A stretch of 64,000 bases of DNA from Chondrilla cf. caribensis (Eukaryota; Porifera; Demospongiae; Chondrillida; Chondrillidae). The translations under genes were made by a program, and so were the position numbers. The stretch lies in NCBI GenBank assembly GCA_964020155.1, contig OZ026559.1:4132674-4196673 (forward strand), given 5' to 3'. Under the pieces are notes generated by a model, which saw nothing but the letters and a program-made list of their open reading frames with translations, was not told where the DNA came from and searched no databases. This document shows positions 49,437-59,666 of the stretch, in pieces (positions within the stretch are counted from its first letter, which is position 1; each line of letters opens with the position of its first letter).

Positions 49437-50501
49437 TATATACATAATAATATGTGTATATTTCTAGACTTGGTCCCACTGCTATCCAGGCTGCAAACAC
49501 TATATTCCTATTATGGATTTTTATATCTGTAAACTTGAATTTTGATATGAAAATACTTATATTCTGTAACAGTTGTAACGGTTTTAACTTTTTATTTTAT
49601 GTACCCTTCAATTATTATTTAACCCCTTTCTAGATTTACATGCAACTGTTTTCCCAAATTAAGTTAACCCAAGTTAACCGCTTAAACTCCTGGTTCATAT
49701 ATGAATAAGGTCATACCATTATACCTGCTTAATTGCTGGATGCATAATAACTGCACTTCATAATGAATATGTACATGCATGTTTTGTGTGCCCTCCCACA
49801 GGAAGATGCATTGATTAATAGGATTTGGGTTATGTTTCCATGATTCACACATCCACCGTGATACAAATTATTGGGTACAATTCATAATTTTGTTGAATGA
49901 ATTGTTCGACACACTTAGTGAACATTCATTATTATTAAAATTGTCTGTTAGTTTGTGCCAGGAAAACTGTAGTGTACAAGGAGGTTTGGCAGATGCAGTA
50001 GTAACAGATTGAAGAAATAGATTCGCTGTACATACACACAAATATACTGACATGTTGACAACCTTGGATTCAATGACACAGAAAGTAGGTTTATGTTTGG
50101 GATTTGTATTGATGTATTAATTGTTTCTTTATATACAATTGATATCATAATCTTAATACAAGATCATTATGAAGACTTGATACAATTTCAACCTTGAGCT
50201 CGAACTGTTCAATGTACACTCTAGCAAGGTTCTGTTTGAACCATGCATAACGGCAACACTATACAGTTGCCGTAGCAACATAACATGGCAGCAGGAATGT
50301 TTTCCCAGAGATCTACTAGACCCCATACCTAGAGCATTGTGCTGACAAAGCACCTAATTGAATGTGTTGTTTCATCCAACACTGCATATTTTATACCAAT
50401 ACAATTCAGTAGTGTACACCTGTGATATCAATGCCAGTCCCACGTGTGTGCTAATGTCGTTGTGTTACTTGTTAATCATCTCCAGCATAGAAAGTTCTGC
50501 G
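49437..50501. other. Spacer upstream of collagen-like copy D
   Basis: I see no gene. It includes a perfect X-box-like palindrome GTTGCCGTAGCAAC at 50266-50279, 236 bases before the copy D start, in sequence otherwise unlike the 5' blocks of copies A-C. Confidence 0.5.
50266..50279. promoter_or_regulatory. RFX X-box-like palindrome before copy D
   Basis: GTTGCC-GT-AGCAAC. Followed by ATAACATGG, similar to the AACATA that follows the motif before copies A-C. Because the flanks are not alignable, the motif may be under selection. Confidence 0.5.
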
Positions 50502-51901
50502 ATGACAAATTCTAGTACTCTTGTCTTTCTGTCCCTTTCTCTTCTCTCTAGCTGCTGTTTGTCCCAAGAGAAGCTGTCTCAACCTTCTCCATCTCCTTCT
50601 TCTCCCAGTTCTGACCAGTGTAAAGCAGGATACTTGTTATAAGGTCCACTGGTAGGTCCTCCTGGTCGTGATGGAGCTCCCGATCGTGATGGGGTAGCAG
50701 GTCGCGATGGCAAAGATGGCTCTCCGGGGATACCATCTCCTCCAGGCCCCCAGGCCCCCAAGGTCCCCCAGGTCCCCCTGGTCCTAGTGATGGTCTTCCT
50801 GGCTCTCCTGGTCTCCCTGGTCCAGCTGGCCCTCCAGGTGCTCCAGGATCTCCAGGTCCCAGTGGAGTCAACCTTGATGAACTTTGTGAGATTGTTAGTT
50901 TGATGGCTAAAGAAGAACTGAAGAACTTGACATCTGAAGATCGTGAACCAGTGAAGGTTGTTGTGGAGTATGATAAACTGTGTCCCACGAATGAGACCAC
51001 CCCATCCACACCTACATATAACCCACTAAAATCCTCACCAACTCCTAAGGAACCTAATTCCCTACCCACATTACCTACCAGGACCACAAGGCGATGTGCT
51101 CAAGGTCTGACTCGTAGCGATCCAGGTCAATCTTGTCGAGATATCTATCAGTGCAACCCTCACCTCAGCTCAGGCTACTACTGGATAACTACAAAACATC
51201 GAAAAAGATACTACGAAATACTCCACTTTGTCTACTGTCAGATGGAAGACAAGAATTGTGGATTGCGAGGAATGATGAGAGTTGGGTTCTTGAACATGAC
51301 AGACTCTGCAGTCAGCTGCCCTCCTTCGTTGATCATGACCAATCAATCAGGGAAGAGACTTTGCATCAGTTCGGTGGGTCGGGATCAGTTTTTTTCAGTG
51401 GAATATCAGACTTACAATAAACGCTATGAGTATGTTTGCACTCCGCATGCTTTTTATTTCAGTAACCCAGGTAGAAGGATGTTCACTTCAATTGACCAAC
51501 CTTATGTCGCCGGATTGTCCATTACTTACAGAGCCAATGGCAAACGCAAACACATTTGGTCCTTTGCTGGTGGGGCATATGGAAAGCCGCCATCTGGTAA
51601 TAACTGTCCTTGTGGTTATGGTGGTGATAGACCCCCTCCTTATGTTGCCAATAACAACTACTACTGTGAGGCCAGTCGCTTGATCGCATCAAAGGAGAGA
51701 ATTTGGTACATGAACAACACTCTTTGGGACGGGAAGGACTGCTATCCCACATCTCGATGTTGTGACAACAGGTGTCAGCCGTGGTTTTTGACTGCTCTAC
51801 CAGATCGTGTGAATACCAATATTGAAGTACGCTGGATGGATCCACAGTATAGAAGCAATGGCATGGTTGGCATCGAACTGCTAGAATTGTATGTGTACTA
51901 A
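50502..51901 (+). pseudogene. Collagen-like/fibrinogen-like protein, copy D (disrupted)
   Basis: The start [20 protein letters not shown] is a good signal peptide, unlike that of copies A-C. After 46 codons a TAA (50640-50642) stands where others read the Met of LPMGPL. In the collagen stretch GGCCCCCAGGCCCCCAAGG one base appears lost, shifting the frame near 50750. From about 50770 the frame is open to TAA at 51901: a longer GXY tract with GDG/GLPGSPG units, [16 protein letters not shown], then fibrinogen-like and C-terminal domains ending [11 protein letters not shown]. An intron removing both lesions is conceivable, but I see no convincing splice pair. The C-terminal half is highly diverged from copies A-C ([20 protein letters not shown]). 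Confidence 0.7.
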
Positions 51902-52694
51902 CTATAGTGCGGTGTGGAACATTATTGGTTAGCATCCACTTAACTAATAATATGAATGAAGTAATTATTAATTCTACATACAGTGTTAATTGACATTGCT
52001 CTAGTTATTGAGTCATACGTAAGTCTTGAGTGTGTTATATATAATTGAAGTTTTGATTTGTTACACAATGTATGTAATCTGAGAGTATGCGTGGAGGGTA
52101 CAGCTATTTTACCTTTGGAGGGTACATCTGTTTTGCATTTTCTCATCATTGAATTAATAACATACATGACTACACCCTTATAATGATGTTATAAAATTGT
52201 ACATATATTATTACACCAGCTCAGTGGTGTCAGATTATATCTTGATAATAATCATAATATAGATAATGCTGGATGTGTATATATGTAGCATCTAAGATAT
52301 AGTGTGGGTCGGGGTAATATTTGATATTACTGAATGATATGAAGCATCCCAACAGTCTCTTGTATAGTGACTGAGCTATTCTTATTAGCTGTAGCCACCT
52401 AGTGTGGCTAGAAGCCTCACAACCTCTAATGAAGTTAGAGATGGTTTTTATTGCATCAGTCTTCAATTACATACTTGGTCATCTTGGGGGAACACATAAA
52501 TTCATTGTAGGGTTTCTAGGTACAATTGTAAGTTGAATGTGTACACGCAGACTATTTTGTAATAGATCACAAGCAGTACATAACCTCCAATTGGATGGTT
52601 CGAATTGAGTTGTACCCTTCTACATATAGACTAGCATGTTAACAATCCTACAAACAGTAGAAATAATAAAATTATCAATAATGAAAATTATTAG
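51902..52694. other. Spacer, nothing recognised
   Basis: A/T-rich, with no repeat shared with the rest of the window and no open frame of note. Confidence 0.4.
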
Positions 52695-52699
52695 GTGAT

Positions 52700-53016
52700 T
52701 GTAACGGACTGTGTGTTAACCCGAATATTGTTATTGCTTGTATTAATCTTGTGGTTTTAATCAATTATTAACGTATTACTTGTGTTACTATTTCTGTACT
52801 ATGATGATGATGATGTAAACTTGTGTATCACGAGAGTAACCTCGTGTTCAGAGTGTAGCGTAGGACGAGTACTAGTGTTAGTGATTTTTACTGGTTTTTG
52901 TCGTTCAGAGTGCCAGATTATTCTGTGCCTCTTGAATAATTATTCAATTTTAACAAGTTGTTCTCGTTATCGTTCTTTGTCGTTGGGTCTGCCTAGAACC
53001 TCACTCGCCCGTTACA
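52700..53016. mobile_element. Solo LTR of an LTR retrotransposon
   Basis: A 317-base segment begins TGTAACGG and ends CCGTTACA, so it has perfect 8-base inverted ends of the TG…CA type. It is flanked on both sides by the direct repeat GTGAT (52695-52699 and 53017-53021), the 5-base target duplication expected for retroviral-type integrases. There is no internal region or primer-binding site next to it, hence a solo LTR. It lies about 500 bases upstream of collagen-like copy E. The superfamily cannot be told from the LTR alone. Confidence 0.8.
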
Positions 53017-53021
53017 GTGAT

Positions 53022-53526
53022 AAGTAACAATACATTTCTGGGATGGTCTGATCTGGAGACATCTTTAATATACTACATGTGTAATAACTGTATAAAACAT
53101 AAAATAAATGTATCATGTAAGTATACTCCACCACCAAGGGTATTGGAGGGATAGACTGGCTTAATAAACCAGAGGATATAATAAGGACATCATTGCTATG
53201 TACTATGAGTATATACTGACCTATAGTATATGACCTAGTATATGGAACTACATTTAGTACTTCACACTGATGAGACTTAGTACAATTTTCTGGTTGAAAT
53301 GGATACATAATGCAATAATCAGTAACAATGACAGCTGTGACCACAAGAACTGTAGTGTAGCTGTCGTGCTTACAGTTGTCATTGTTACTGAATATTGTAT
53401 ATATTACATACACTTGCATTATTATGGCTTTTGAATGGATATTATTACAACAACAATAAAGGTTAATATATTCGACCTGTGGTTTACCTGCCTGTAGATC
53501 TGCTTGAAAGTGCAACCTCTATAGGA
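53022..53526. other. 5' region of collagen-like copy E
   Basis: No X-box-like palindrome is visible, unlike the other collagen-like copies. The open frame extends upstream of the chosen ATG to 53479 without an ATG. Nothing else is recognised. Confidence 0.4.
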
Positions 53527-54873
53527 ATGGAGTGGAATAGGTTTTTCACCTTCTTTTCATGTCTCTCCATTATTGGAAACTCTTGTTGCTCTGGAAAACT
53601 ACCCTCTCCCCAACCCTCTCCTTCACCATCTCTCAGTTCTGAACAGTGTAATGCAAGACGTTTGCCAATGGGACCACTGGTAGGTCCTCCTGGTCCTCCA
53701 GGTCGTGATGGGGTAGCAGGTCGTGATGGTCTCCCTGGTCCAGCTGGTCCTCCAGGTGCTCCAGGCTCTCCAGGTCCCAGTGGAGTCAACCTTGATGAAC
53801 TTCGTGAGATTGTTCGTTTGATGGCTAAAGAAGAACTGAAGAACTTGACATCTGAAGATCGTGAACCAGTGAAGGTTGTTGTGGAGTATGATAAACTGTG
53901 TCCCACAACCAATTCCACTCCCTCCACACCTACCACCAGACCTATAACAAGAGTGAATCCTTCACCAAGTGCCAATGGAACAGTCAGACCCACTGTGTCC
54001 ACTAGACGCCCAATCTTCCCTAGTCCAGGGACTCATCTCTTTGTGAGGACCTGCCATCGTGGACTGAGCCGCATGGATGCTGCTCCTTCTTGTCGTCTCA
54101 TTCTCTTGTGCGATCCAACTAGTCCTTCAGGATTCTACTGGATTGAGACCAGCCACCTCTATGACAGTGCTCGCTCTCTCAACCAGATGTACTGTTACAT
54201 GGAATTCGGTAAGTGCCTGGTCCCAGGGATCACTAGAGTGGGTCTGATCAACATGACCAAGGATAATTCTAGTTGTCCAAGACACTTGGAACTGATAGAA
54301 CAATCAGGAAAGAGAATGTGTGGTAGTCCTCTCACAGGTACACGGTTCACGTCAGTTGTATTTCCAACTTTCAACATCAAATACAATCACGTTTGTGGTA
54401 GAGCAGTGGGGTATGCTTATGGTGGACCACATGCCTTCCACTCCAGTGTTTCCAGCTCTTACAAATCCATTGACCAACCTTATGTTCAGGGACTTTCTAT
54501 TACCTACACAATCAATGATGAGCGCAAACACATCTGGTCCCTGGCTGGAGGGCATAGTGACCCTGGTGATGGAAATGCCTACCACTGTCCATGTGCTGGT
54601 CGGTCATCCTACCGTCCTCCATCTTATGTTGGTGATGATTACTATTGCGAATCAGGTAGTCATTTTAATCCAATTAGTGGAAAATGGTACATGAACAATC
54701 CCCTCTGGGATGGACAGGGTTGTCACTCCTCCTCCCGTTGCTGTGGCAACAGACGTCAGCCGTGGTTCTGGCAAATCTTACCTGAAATGACTGATTCCGA
54801 TATCGAGGTTCGCTGGCTGCGACCAACAAGCCACAATGTTGCTATTAAACAACTCGAACTGTATGTCTACTAG
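53527..54873 (+). CDS. Collagen-like/fibrinogen-like secreted protein, copy E
   Basis: Intact single exon of 448 residues. The ATG at 53527 gives MEWNRFFTFFSCLSIIGNSCC, a better signal peptide than any upstream start. The Gly-X-Y tract is short (GPPGPPGRDG…GPSG), then [18 protein letters not shown] as in copies A-C. The Pro/Thr linker is different (ITRVNPSPSANGTV). The fibrinogen-like part is diverged (SCRLILLCDP…GFYWIETSH…YCYMEFGKC…RVGLINM). The C-terminal domain keeps HIWSLAGG, CPC, YCESG, LWDGQGC, PWFWQIL, IEVRWLRP and LELYVY, but has RCCGNRR for RCCDNRR. The first half matches copies A-C better than the second half does, which hints at exchange between copies. Confidence 0.87.
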   Translation: MEWNRFFTFFSCLSIIGNSCCSGKLPSPQPSPSPSLSSEQCNARRLPMGPLVGPPGPPGRDGVAGRDGLPGPAGPPGAPGSPGPSGVNLDELREIVRLMAKEELKNLTSEDREPVKVVVEYDKLCPTTNSTPSTPTTRPITRVNPSPSANGTVRPTVSTRRPIFPSPGTHLFVRTCHRGLSRMDAAPSCRLILLCDPTSPSGFYWIETSHLYDSARSLNQMYCYMEFGKCLVPGITRVGLINMTKDNSSCPRHLELIEQSGKRMCGSPLTGTRFTSVVFPTFNIKYNHVCGRAVGYAYGGPHAFHSSVSSSYKSIDQPYVQGLSITYTINDERKHIWSLAGGHSDPGDGNAYHCPCAGRSSYRPPSYVGDDYYCESGSHFNPISGKWYMNNPLWDGQGCHSSSRCCGNRRQPWFWQILPEMTDSDIEVRWLRPTSHNVAIKQLELYVY

Positions 54874-55558
54874 CACTATTGCACTTGGTCTGTAGCAATG
54901 GTAGTGAGTATTGTCTGCTAATCATCCAAATTTCAGTATCACAAGTACACATTCTGCAACATAATTAACATTACAAAGGATTATAGCAGTTGAAGCTGAT
55001 GTGCGTCATTAATTAAACAATTCAGTATTATAAATATTAATATTAGTAGTTATCAAGATGCTGTGAGTATACAATTACGAAGTGTAACACAAAATCTTAC
55101 AATGTATAATCTTATGTATGTTTATTATATTATAGTCTGCAGTGTATGTGTACATACATTTCTTAAACATGATAGTCATGCACATGCTCAGTATATTTAC
55201 ATGGTAGTATATACAATAGCAGTTACAATAGTGTACATAGTATGAACATGCCTATCATATCACTATATATAATACAAGTATAGGGTTATCTTATACATGT
55301 TATTTTATATACATAATGCATACTATTATTATACATATTTAATTAGATATGCATGTAAAACAAAGGTGAATGTCAAATACAAGAGCCTCTATTGAAAGCA
55401 GGTGCATGACATCATTTGATTATGTAACAAAATAATTGATGTACAATGGTATGCACCAGAACAGTGGTTGGTTCCATGGCATTACCTTGTCAACATGCTG
55501 CATGGGATGAGCTGGAACTGTAGCATTAATTGTAGCAGCTTTGCATGCATGAGGTAGC
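54874..55558. other. 3' flank of copy E
   Basis: The first 440 bases match 46019-46310. No gene. Confidence 0.45.
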
Positions 55559-55813
55559 ATGTTGATGATGACCACTACGTATACTGTGAATCAGGTAGAT
55601 CATTCTCATCCAAATAATAAGGGGTCCATGGGTAATCCCCTTTGGGACAGACAGGGTTGTCACTTCACCTTCCGTTGCTGTGACAACAGATGTCAGCAAA
55701 GGTTCTTGAAAATATTACCTGAAATGACTGATTCCGATATCGAGGTTCGCTGGATGCATCCCAATAAGGACCACAATGATACTATCGAACAACTTGAGCT
55801 ATATGTCTACTGA
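55559..55813 (+). pseudogene. Collagen-like C-terminal fragment, frameshifted
   Basis: ATGACCACTACGTATACTGTGAATCAGG resembles DDHYCESG, but the frame is lost by small insertions. It resumes as NPLWDRQGCHFTFRCCDNRC then QQRFLKILPEMTDSDIEVRW and ends TIEQLELYVY, TGA. The conserved Gly of LWDG is Arg, and PWFW is QRFL. It is an old relic. Confidence 0.75.
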
Positions 55814-57053
55814 CAGGACTCAGTTTACAGTAGCAATGATAGTGAGTAGTGTCTGCTAGTTCATCACATTTCAGCATCATATTTGCACATTTCTGCAGCA
55901 ATTATAACTTGGGATTTGTTATAAACAGCAGACTGAGTTAATAATGATGTGTATTATTAATAATTAATGATTATTGACTACGAGATTTGTAGATCCCTTG
56001 AGTAAACAATACCATTAGGTTGCAGTGTATATGTGTGAGCCTAAAACATGATGTCCAATAGCATGATACTGCATAATTTATTATACATGCACAACTATAA
56101 TAATATTATACAACATCAGCATAAAAATGGCAGATAAATAATCGCTAATGTTTGGTTTAGTTCTGAGTTCAGCTCAAGACGTTTGGAGAAGGTGTTAAGT
56201 TTATGATGGAAACACATTGTACTGTATAGACCTCATGTCCAATATCAGCAAAAGCAACACAGTAACGTATACGATATTGCCAGTATAAGACTGATGACAT
56301 AGTGAGCACTATACCCCATGTGACGTTGATCACGTGCAATAACACGTGTTCAATATTTGGTGGAGGTCCAAGTAGAGTGAGTGCCCACTTTTCATTTGAG
56401 CATATTTTGGAAACTTGTTCAATTGTGATGGCCGATTTTGAACGCCGACAATCAGAAATTGGGCTTGAATTCGTGCACTGAAGCTCCATTGAACGTAATA
56501 ACTTCAGCGAAGGGTCTTCTGAACCTAAGAAAGATGTCCAAGTAATTCAAGCGAGATATTTTTACCAGACCTATAGCTGGGGATGTGAAATAACTTATGA
56601 AACAATTCCCATGCCCAGATGTTGCCCCTAACACTAGCTACATTGTGAGGTGCTTAATATTGTTTTATGTATTATTGTATATTATGTGTATATTTGAGTG
56701 ACATTTCCAATTGAGTGGTTCACATTCGGTGTTCATTGTACAGCTATATGCAAATAAACATTAATTACATTGCTTTCATTGTTGTTGTTGTTGCTCCTAG
56801 GTTCATGTTGGTCCAAAATTGATCGATTACTAGACAATTCCATCAATTACCGGACAAGAATTAGAAACTGGATCAATAGAAGTTTCCACCTATGATCTCA
56901 AATGATGTTTGAAACATTTTCTGACGTATTTGCTACACATAGTGCAGAGTGAATAAAGTAGCTGACAAGAAAGTTCAGAAACTTGCAGATGCTTGGAGTT
57001 TATATTGAATATAAAATTTGTCCTTGAAAACGTCATCGTGATGTCACAATAAA
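55814..57053. other. Spacer with diverged motif cluster
   Basis: Bases about 56100-56400 are a diverged copy of the motif-cluster region. TGACGTAA is TGACATAG, TTTGGCGG is TTTGGTGG, and both CACGTG sites remain (56291-56370). The TTG tract is near 56778-56796. From about 56800 the sequence matches the 5' region of the DUF1647 pseudogene. Confidence 0.5.
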
Positions 57054-57242
57054 ATGTCTGTCAGAATGGCTTCTACAATGGACATCGTTTTTCAACCGCC
57101 AAAGATAATGTCCGCCCTTCTTATGAAAGAGTTAGGAGATATAGAACGGTCGAAAGTTGTAGATAGACTTAATCATTGTTCTAAACAGTTGAGCGTCATC
57201 CTCGAACTTTACCTTGACGTCGGGGAAGCTGACAACGAATGA
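57054..57242 (+). CDS. Hypothetical 62-residue open frame upstream of DUF1647 gene
   Basis: Starts MSVRMASTMDIVFQPPK and is rich in charged residues (KELGDIERSKVVDRL) with a helical look. The counterpart at 46603 is stopped after about 20 codons, so either both are chance frames or the other was lost along with its DUF1647 neighbour. It could be a first coding exon or an upstream open frame. I do not recognise it. Confidence 0.25.
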   Translation: MSVRMASTMDIVFQPPKIMSALLMKELGDIERSKVVDRLNHCSKQLSVILELYLDVGEADNE

Positions 57243-57663
57243 ACTTTACACCAACCGGCGTGACGGAAAAAGTAAGCGACTTGTGTTTGAGAACTTAGTA
57301 GTACCTTGGTATCATACTCAGTGCTTGCCCGATTTGGGCTGTAGAATTCGATTGATAATATCTCGCCCGAAGCCTTTAACATTCGTGACGGGAATTTCGG
57401 AAATTGCGGGCCGAAACGAGAATTAAACTTTGGGCTTGTGACTTTAGGCTTTGTCACACTGTAGACCAATTAAATGTGGATACTGGAACTCCGCACCACG
57501 CCAAAGGAAGCACCTACAATTCATTGCGGTAATTGATACGGATGAATACGTACATGTAGCTACAACATAAGGTTCAAAAGGGTACAACATTTCCTACAAA
57601 TAGAAAATTGTTTGTGTTGAAGTGCTGACAGTAACCACAGAGTAATAGATCGAGGTAAATAGA

Positions 57664-58932
57664 ATGGCTACTATTAGGAGCATTGTCCGATATTTGACCT
57701 CCCGTACTTGGATTCGATATGCAACAGTGTTCCTGGTGATAGCTGTGGTGTTTATAGTATTGAAGCTTGTATACAAACAAGTACCTACAGCTGATAATAG
57801 GATTGTCGATGTTTCCAATACTGAAATTGTACAGGAGGAAGATTCAATTCATCCAAATCCATCCAGTTCAGCTCCTGGCAATGTAACCCTTCCCAAAAAT
57901 GAAGCAGAGGAACAGCAACTTAATCCTATGTCAGATCAGAAATTCTTTAGGAATGCATCAGCTATTTTCAATACGAGCTGTCAGTTTACATTATCGAATG
58001 TTTATGTTTATTTCAACAAGGAGCGCTGCTGTGAATATGGAAGAGCCAAGTCTCTAGAAGAACTTTGTGGACAAGTGAACGAAACCACTCTAGGTAACAA
58101 AACACCTCTAGGTGATCTGTGTACCTGTGTTGATTTCATGGCCTGTAAAATGGTAATTGTGACAGGAATATCATCAAATCACTATTCAGAAGCACAAGAC
58201 GGAATAGCTTCTGCTCAAATCTTTCACCCGAATACAACTATAATTGTTCTCAACCTTGGTCTAGAAGATGAAGAGGTGAGACAACTTACTAGTTTACACA
58301 ATGTAAAAGTGGTGAGATTTCTTTTTGAAGACTATCCTCCTCATGTAAAAACTTTGAAGAATTTTGCTTGGAAGGTATTGACAGTCTACAATGCATTACA
58401 AATATACGAGATTGTTTTCTGGATGGATGCAAGTGTCCGAATCAGAGCACCATTGACCGAAAGATTACTCCATGACCTACAAGTTTTCCCTTTCAGAGCT
58501 GAAGTGTTGAAATATTTTTACGATGCCGCGTATACTTATGACAGTACCTACGAAAGATTCGGAGTTACTCGTCGTGAAATGAGCAGAAAGTCCCAAGTTC
58601 AAGGAGGTTTTCACCTTTCTCGTAACTGCTCTTTCTTGCATCAGTATCTCTATGATGAGTATGTACAGTGTGTCCTTGACAAAGATTGCATCCATCCTCC
58701 AAATTCCACAGTTCATTGCCCAAAGAAAATGTCATTTCCACCAGAGGGAGGTCCATATCCGGAAGAGATACCAAATGCCAGCTGTTTCAGATATGACCAA
58801 AGCATATTAACCATTCTTGTGTACAGAAATTTTAACATAACAGAGGATGCTCCTTGCATAGCAAATCTTAATCACACTCTGGTTGTATACAGGACTCCAA
58901 CACAATGCTTTATACCATCCAGCACTGACTGA
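57664..58932 (+). CDS. DUF1647-type type II membrane protein, glycosyltransferase-like
   Basis: Single exon, 422 residues. A short basic N-terminus is followed by one membrane helix at about residues 19-37 (no cleavage site), so the rest faces the Golgi lumen or outside. A stem with several N-glycosylation sequons leads to a Cys-containing domain (CCEYGRAKSLEELCG, CTCVDFMACK). The DUF1647-like core follows: VIVTGISSNHYSEAQDGI, VLNLGLEDEEV, YPPHVKTLKNFAWK and FWMDASVRIRAP, with the Asp at residue 255. It ends with GGFHLSRN and further Cys. This family is annotated as unknown function and has the look of a nucleotide-sugar transferase fold with a DxS instead of DxD. Function is not established. 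Confidence 0.8.
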   Translation: MATIRSIVRYLTSRTWIRYATVFLVIAVVFIVLKLVYKQVPTADNRIVDVSNTEIVQEEDSIHPNPSSSAPGNVTLPKNEAEEQQLNPMSDQKFFRNASAIFNTSCQFTLSNVYVYFNKERCCEYGRAKSLEELCGQVNETTLGNKTPLGDLCTCVDFMACKMVIVTGISSNHYSEAQDGIASAQIFHPNTTIIVLNLGLEDEEVRQLTSLHNVKVVRFLFEDYPPHVKTLKNFAWKVLTVYNALQIYEIVFWMDASVRIRAPLTERLLHDLQVFPFRAEVLKYFYDAAYTYDSTYERFGVTRREMSRKSQVQGGFHLSRNCSFLHQYLYDEYVQCVLDKDCIHPPNSTVHCPKKMSFPPEGGPYPEEIPNASCFRYDQSILTILVYRNFNITEDAPCIANLNHTLVVYRTPTQCFIPSSTD

Positions 58933-59640
58933 ATTATAGAACATCTAATTTACTGAGTTTGTCCTACTTTTAGGCTGGTAACCACCCTTAGCTTGTTATA
59001 TTATACTTGTTGTAATCCATAATGTATTGTGTAGGCATAGATGCGTTGTGGGTGTGGATTTTGTAGTGTGAGACAAGGTATATTTGATCTGGACATTGGC
59101 TATCGTTTAAGTGATATTGTAAAGTAATAGCATCATTATAATGAGTAGTATGAGAATATTTCATCCCATTTGTTACATTACTTTGACCGGTGGAACCTTT
59201 TATAACCCATATGCACATAGCGATCTGATTGATTGATAGTATTAAAATGTTGGTCTTTTGAGATGGATTTCAACTGTACATGCATGATTACATCCATGCA
59301 GTTGTACCTGGTTTGTGCTACATTCATTTCTATGTAAAACTCGTTCATTCTTTATCATTAATTTTGCTTATGCAGATTCCTGTAAAGGACCAGGTTACAT
59401 TTCATACCTAAAAAGGTTCCAGTTTGATTTTTGACAATGAAATATTTATTATTTTTTGATTAATTAAGTGTTCATTACATCCCAAATTGAATCATAAACT
59501 ATAAAATCGCAAGTGTTATGCCTACATAAGAAAGCACATGTCAATAATTGGAAAATGATTATGCATAGTGTTGTGTGTAGAACATTATTGAGATGATAAC
59601 TATATAAAATGAATAGTGAGAGCATAGCATACTGCTGCAC
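58933..59640. other. Spacer between DUF1647 gene and 7TM copy 8
   Basis: Contains the GTGTAGGCATAGATG junction (about 59031) also seen at 48583, a remnant of the module 1-type spacer (59040-59110), and the DSCKGPGYISYL relic (about 59375). No gene. Confidence 0.45.
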
Positions 59641-59666
59641 ATTTTTATTGATATCAAATGTACTAT

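Noticed and set aside
52782..53027. 81-codon open frame MLLFLYYDDDDV
   Set aside because: It lies inside the solo LTR and has no sign of selection as a protein.
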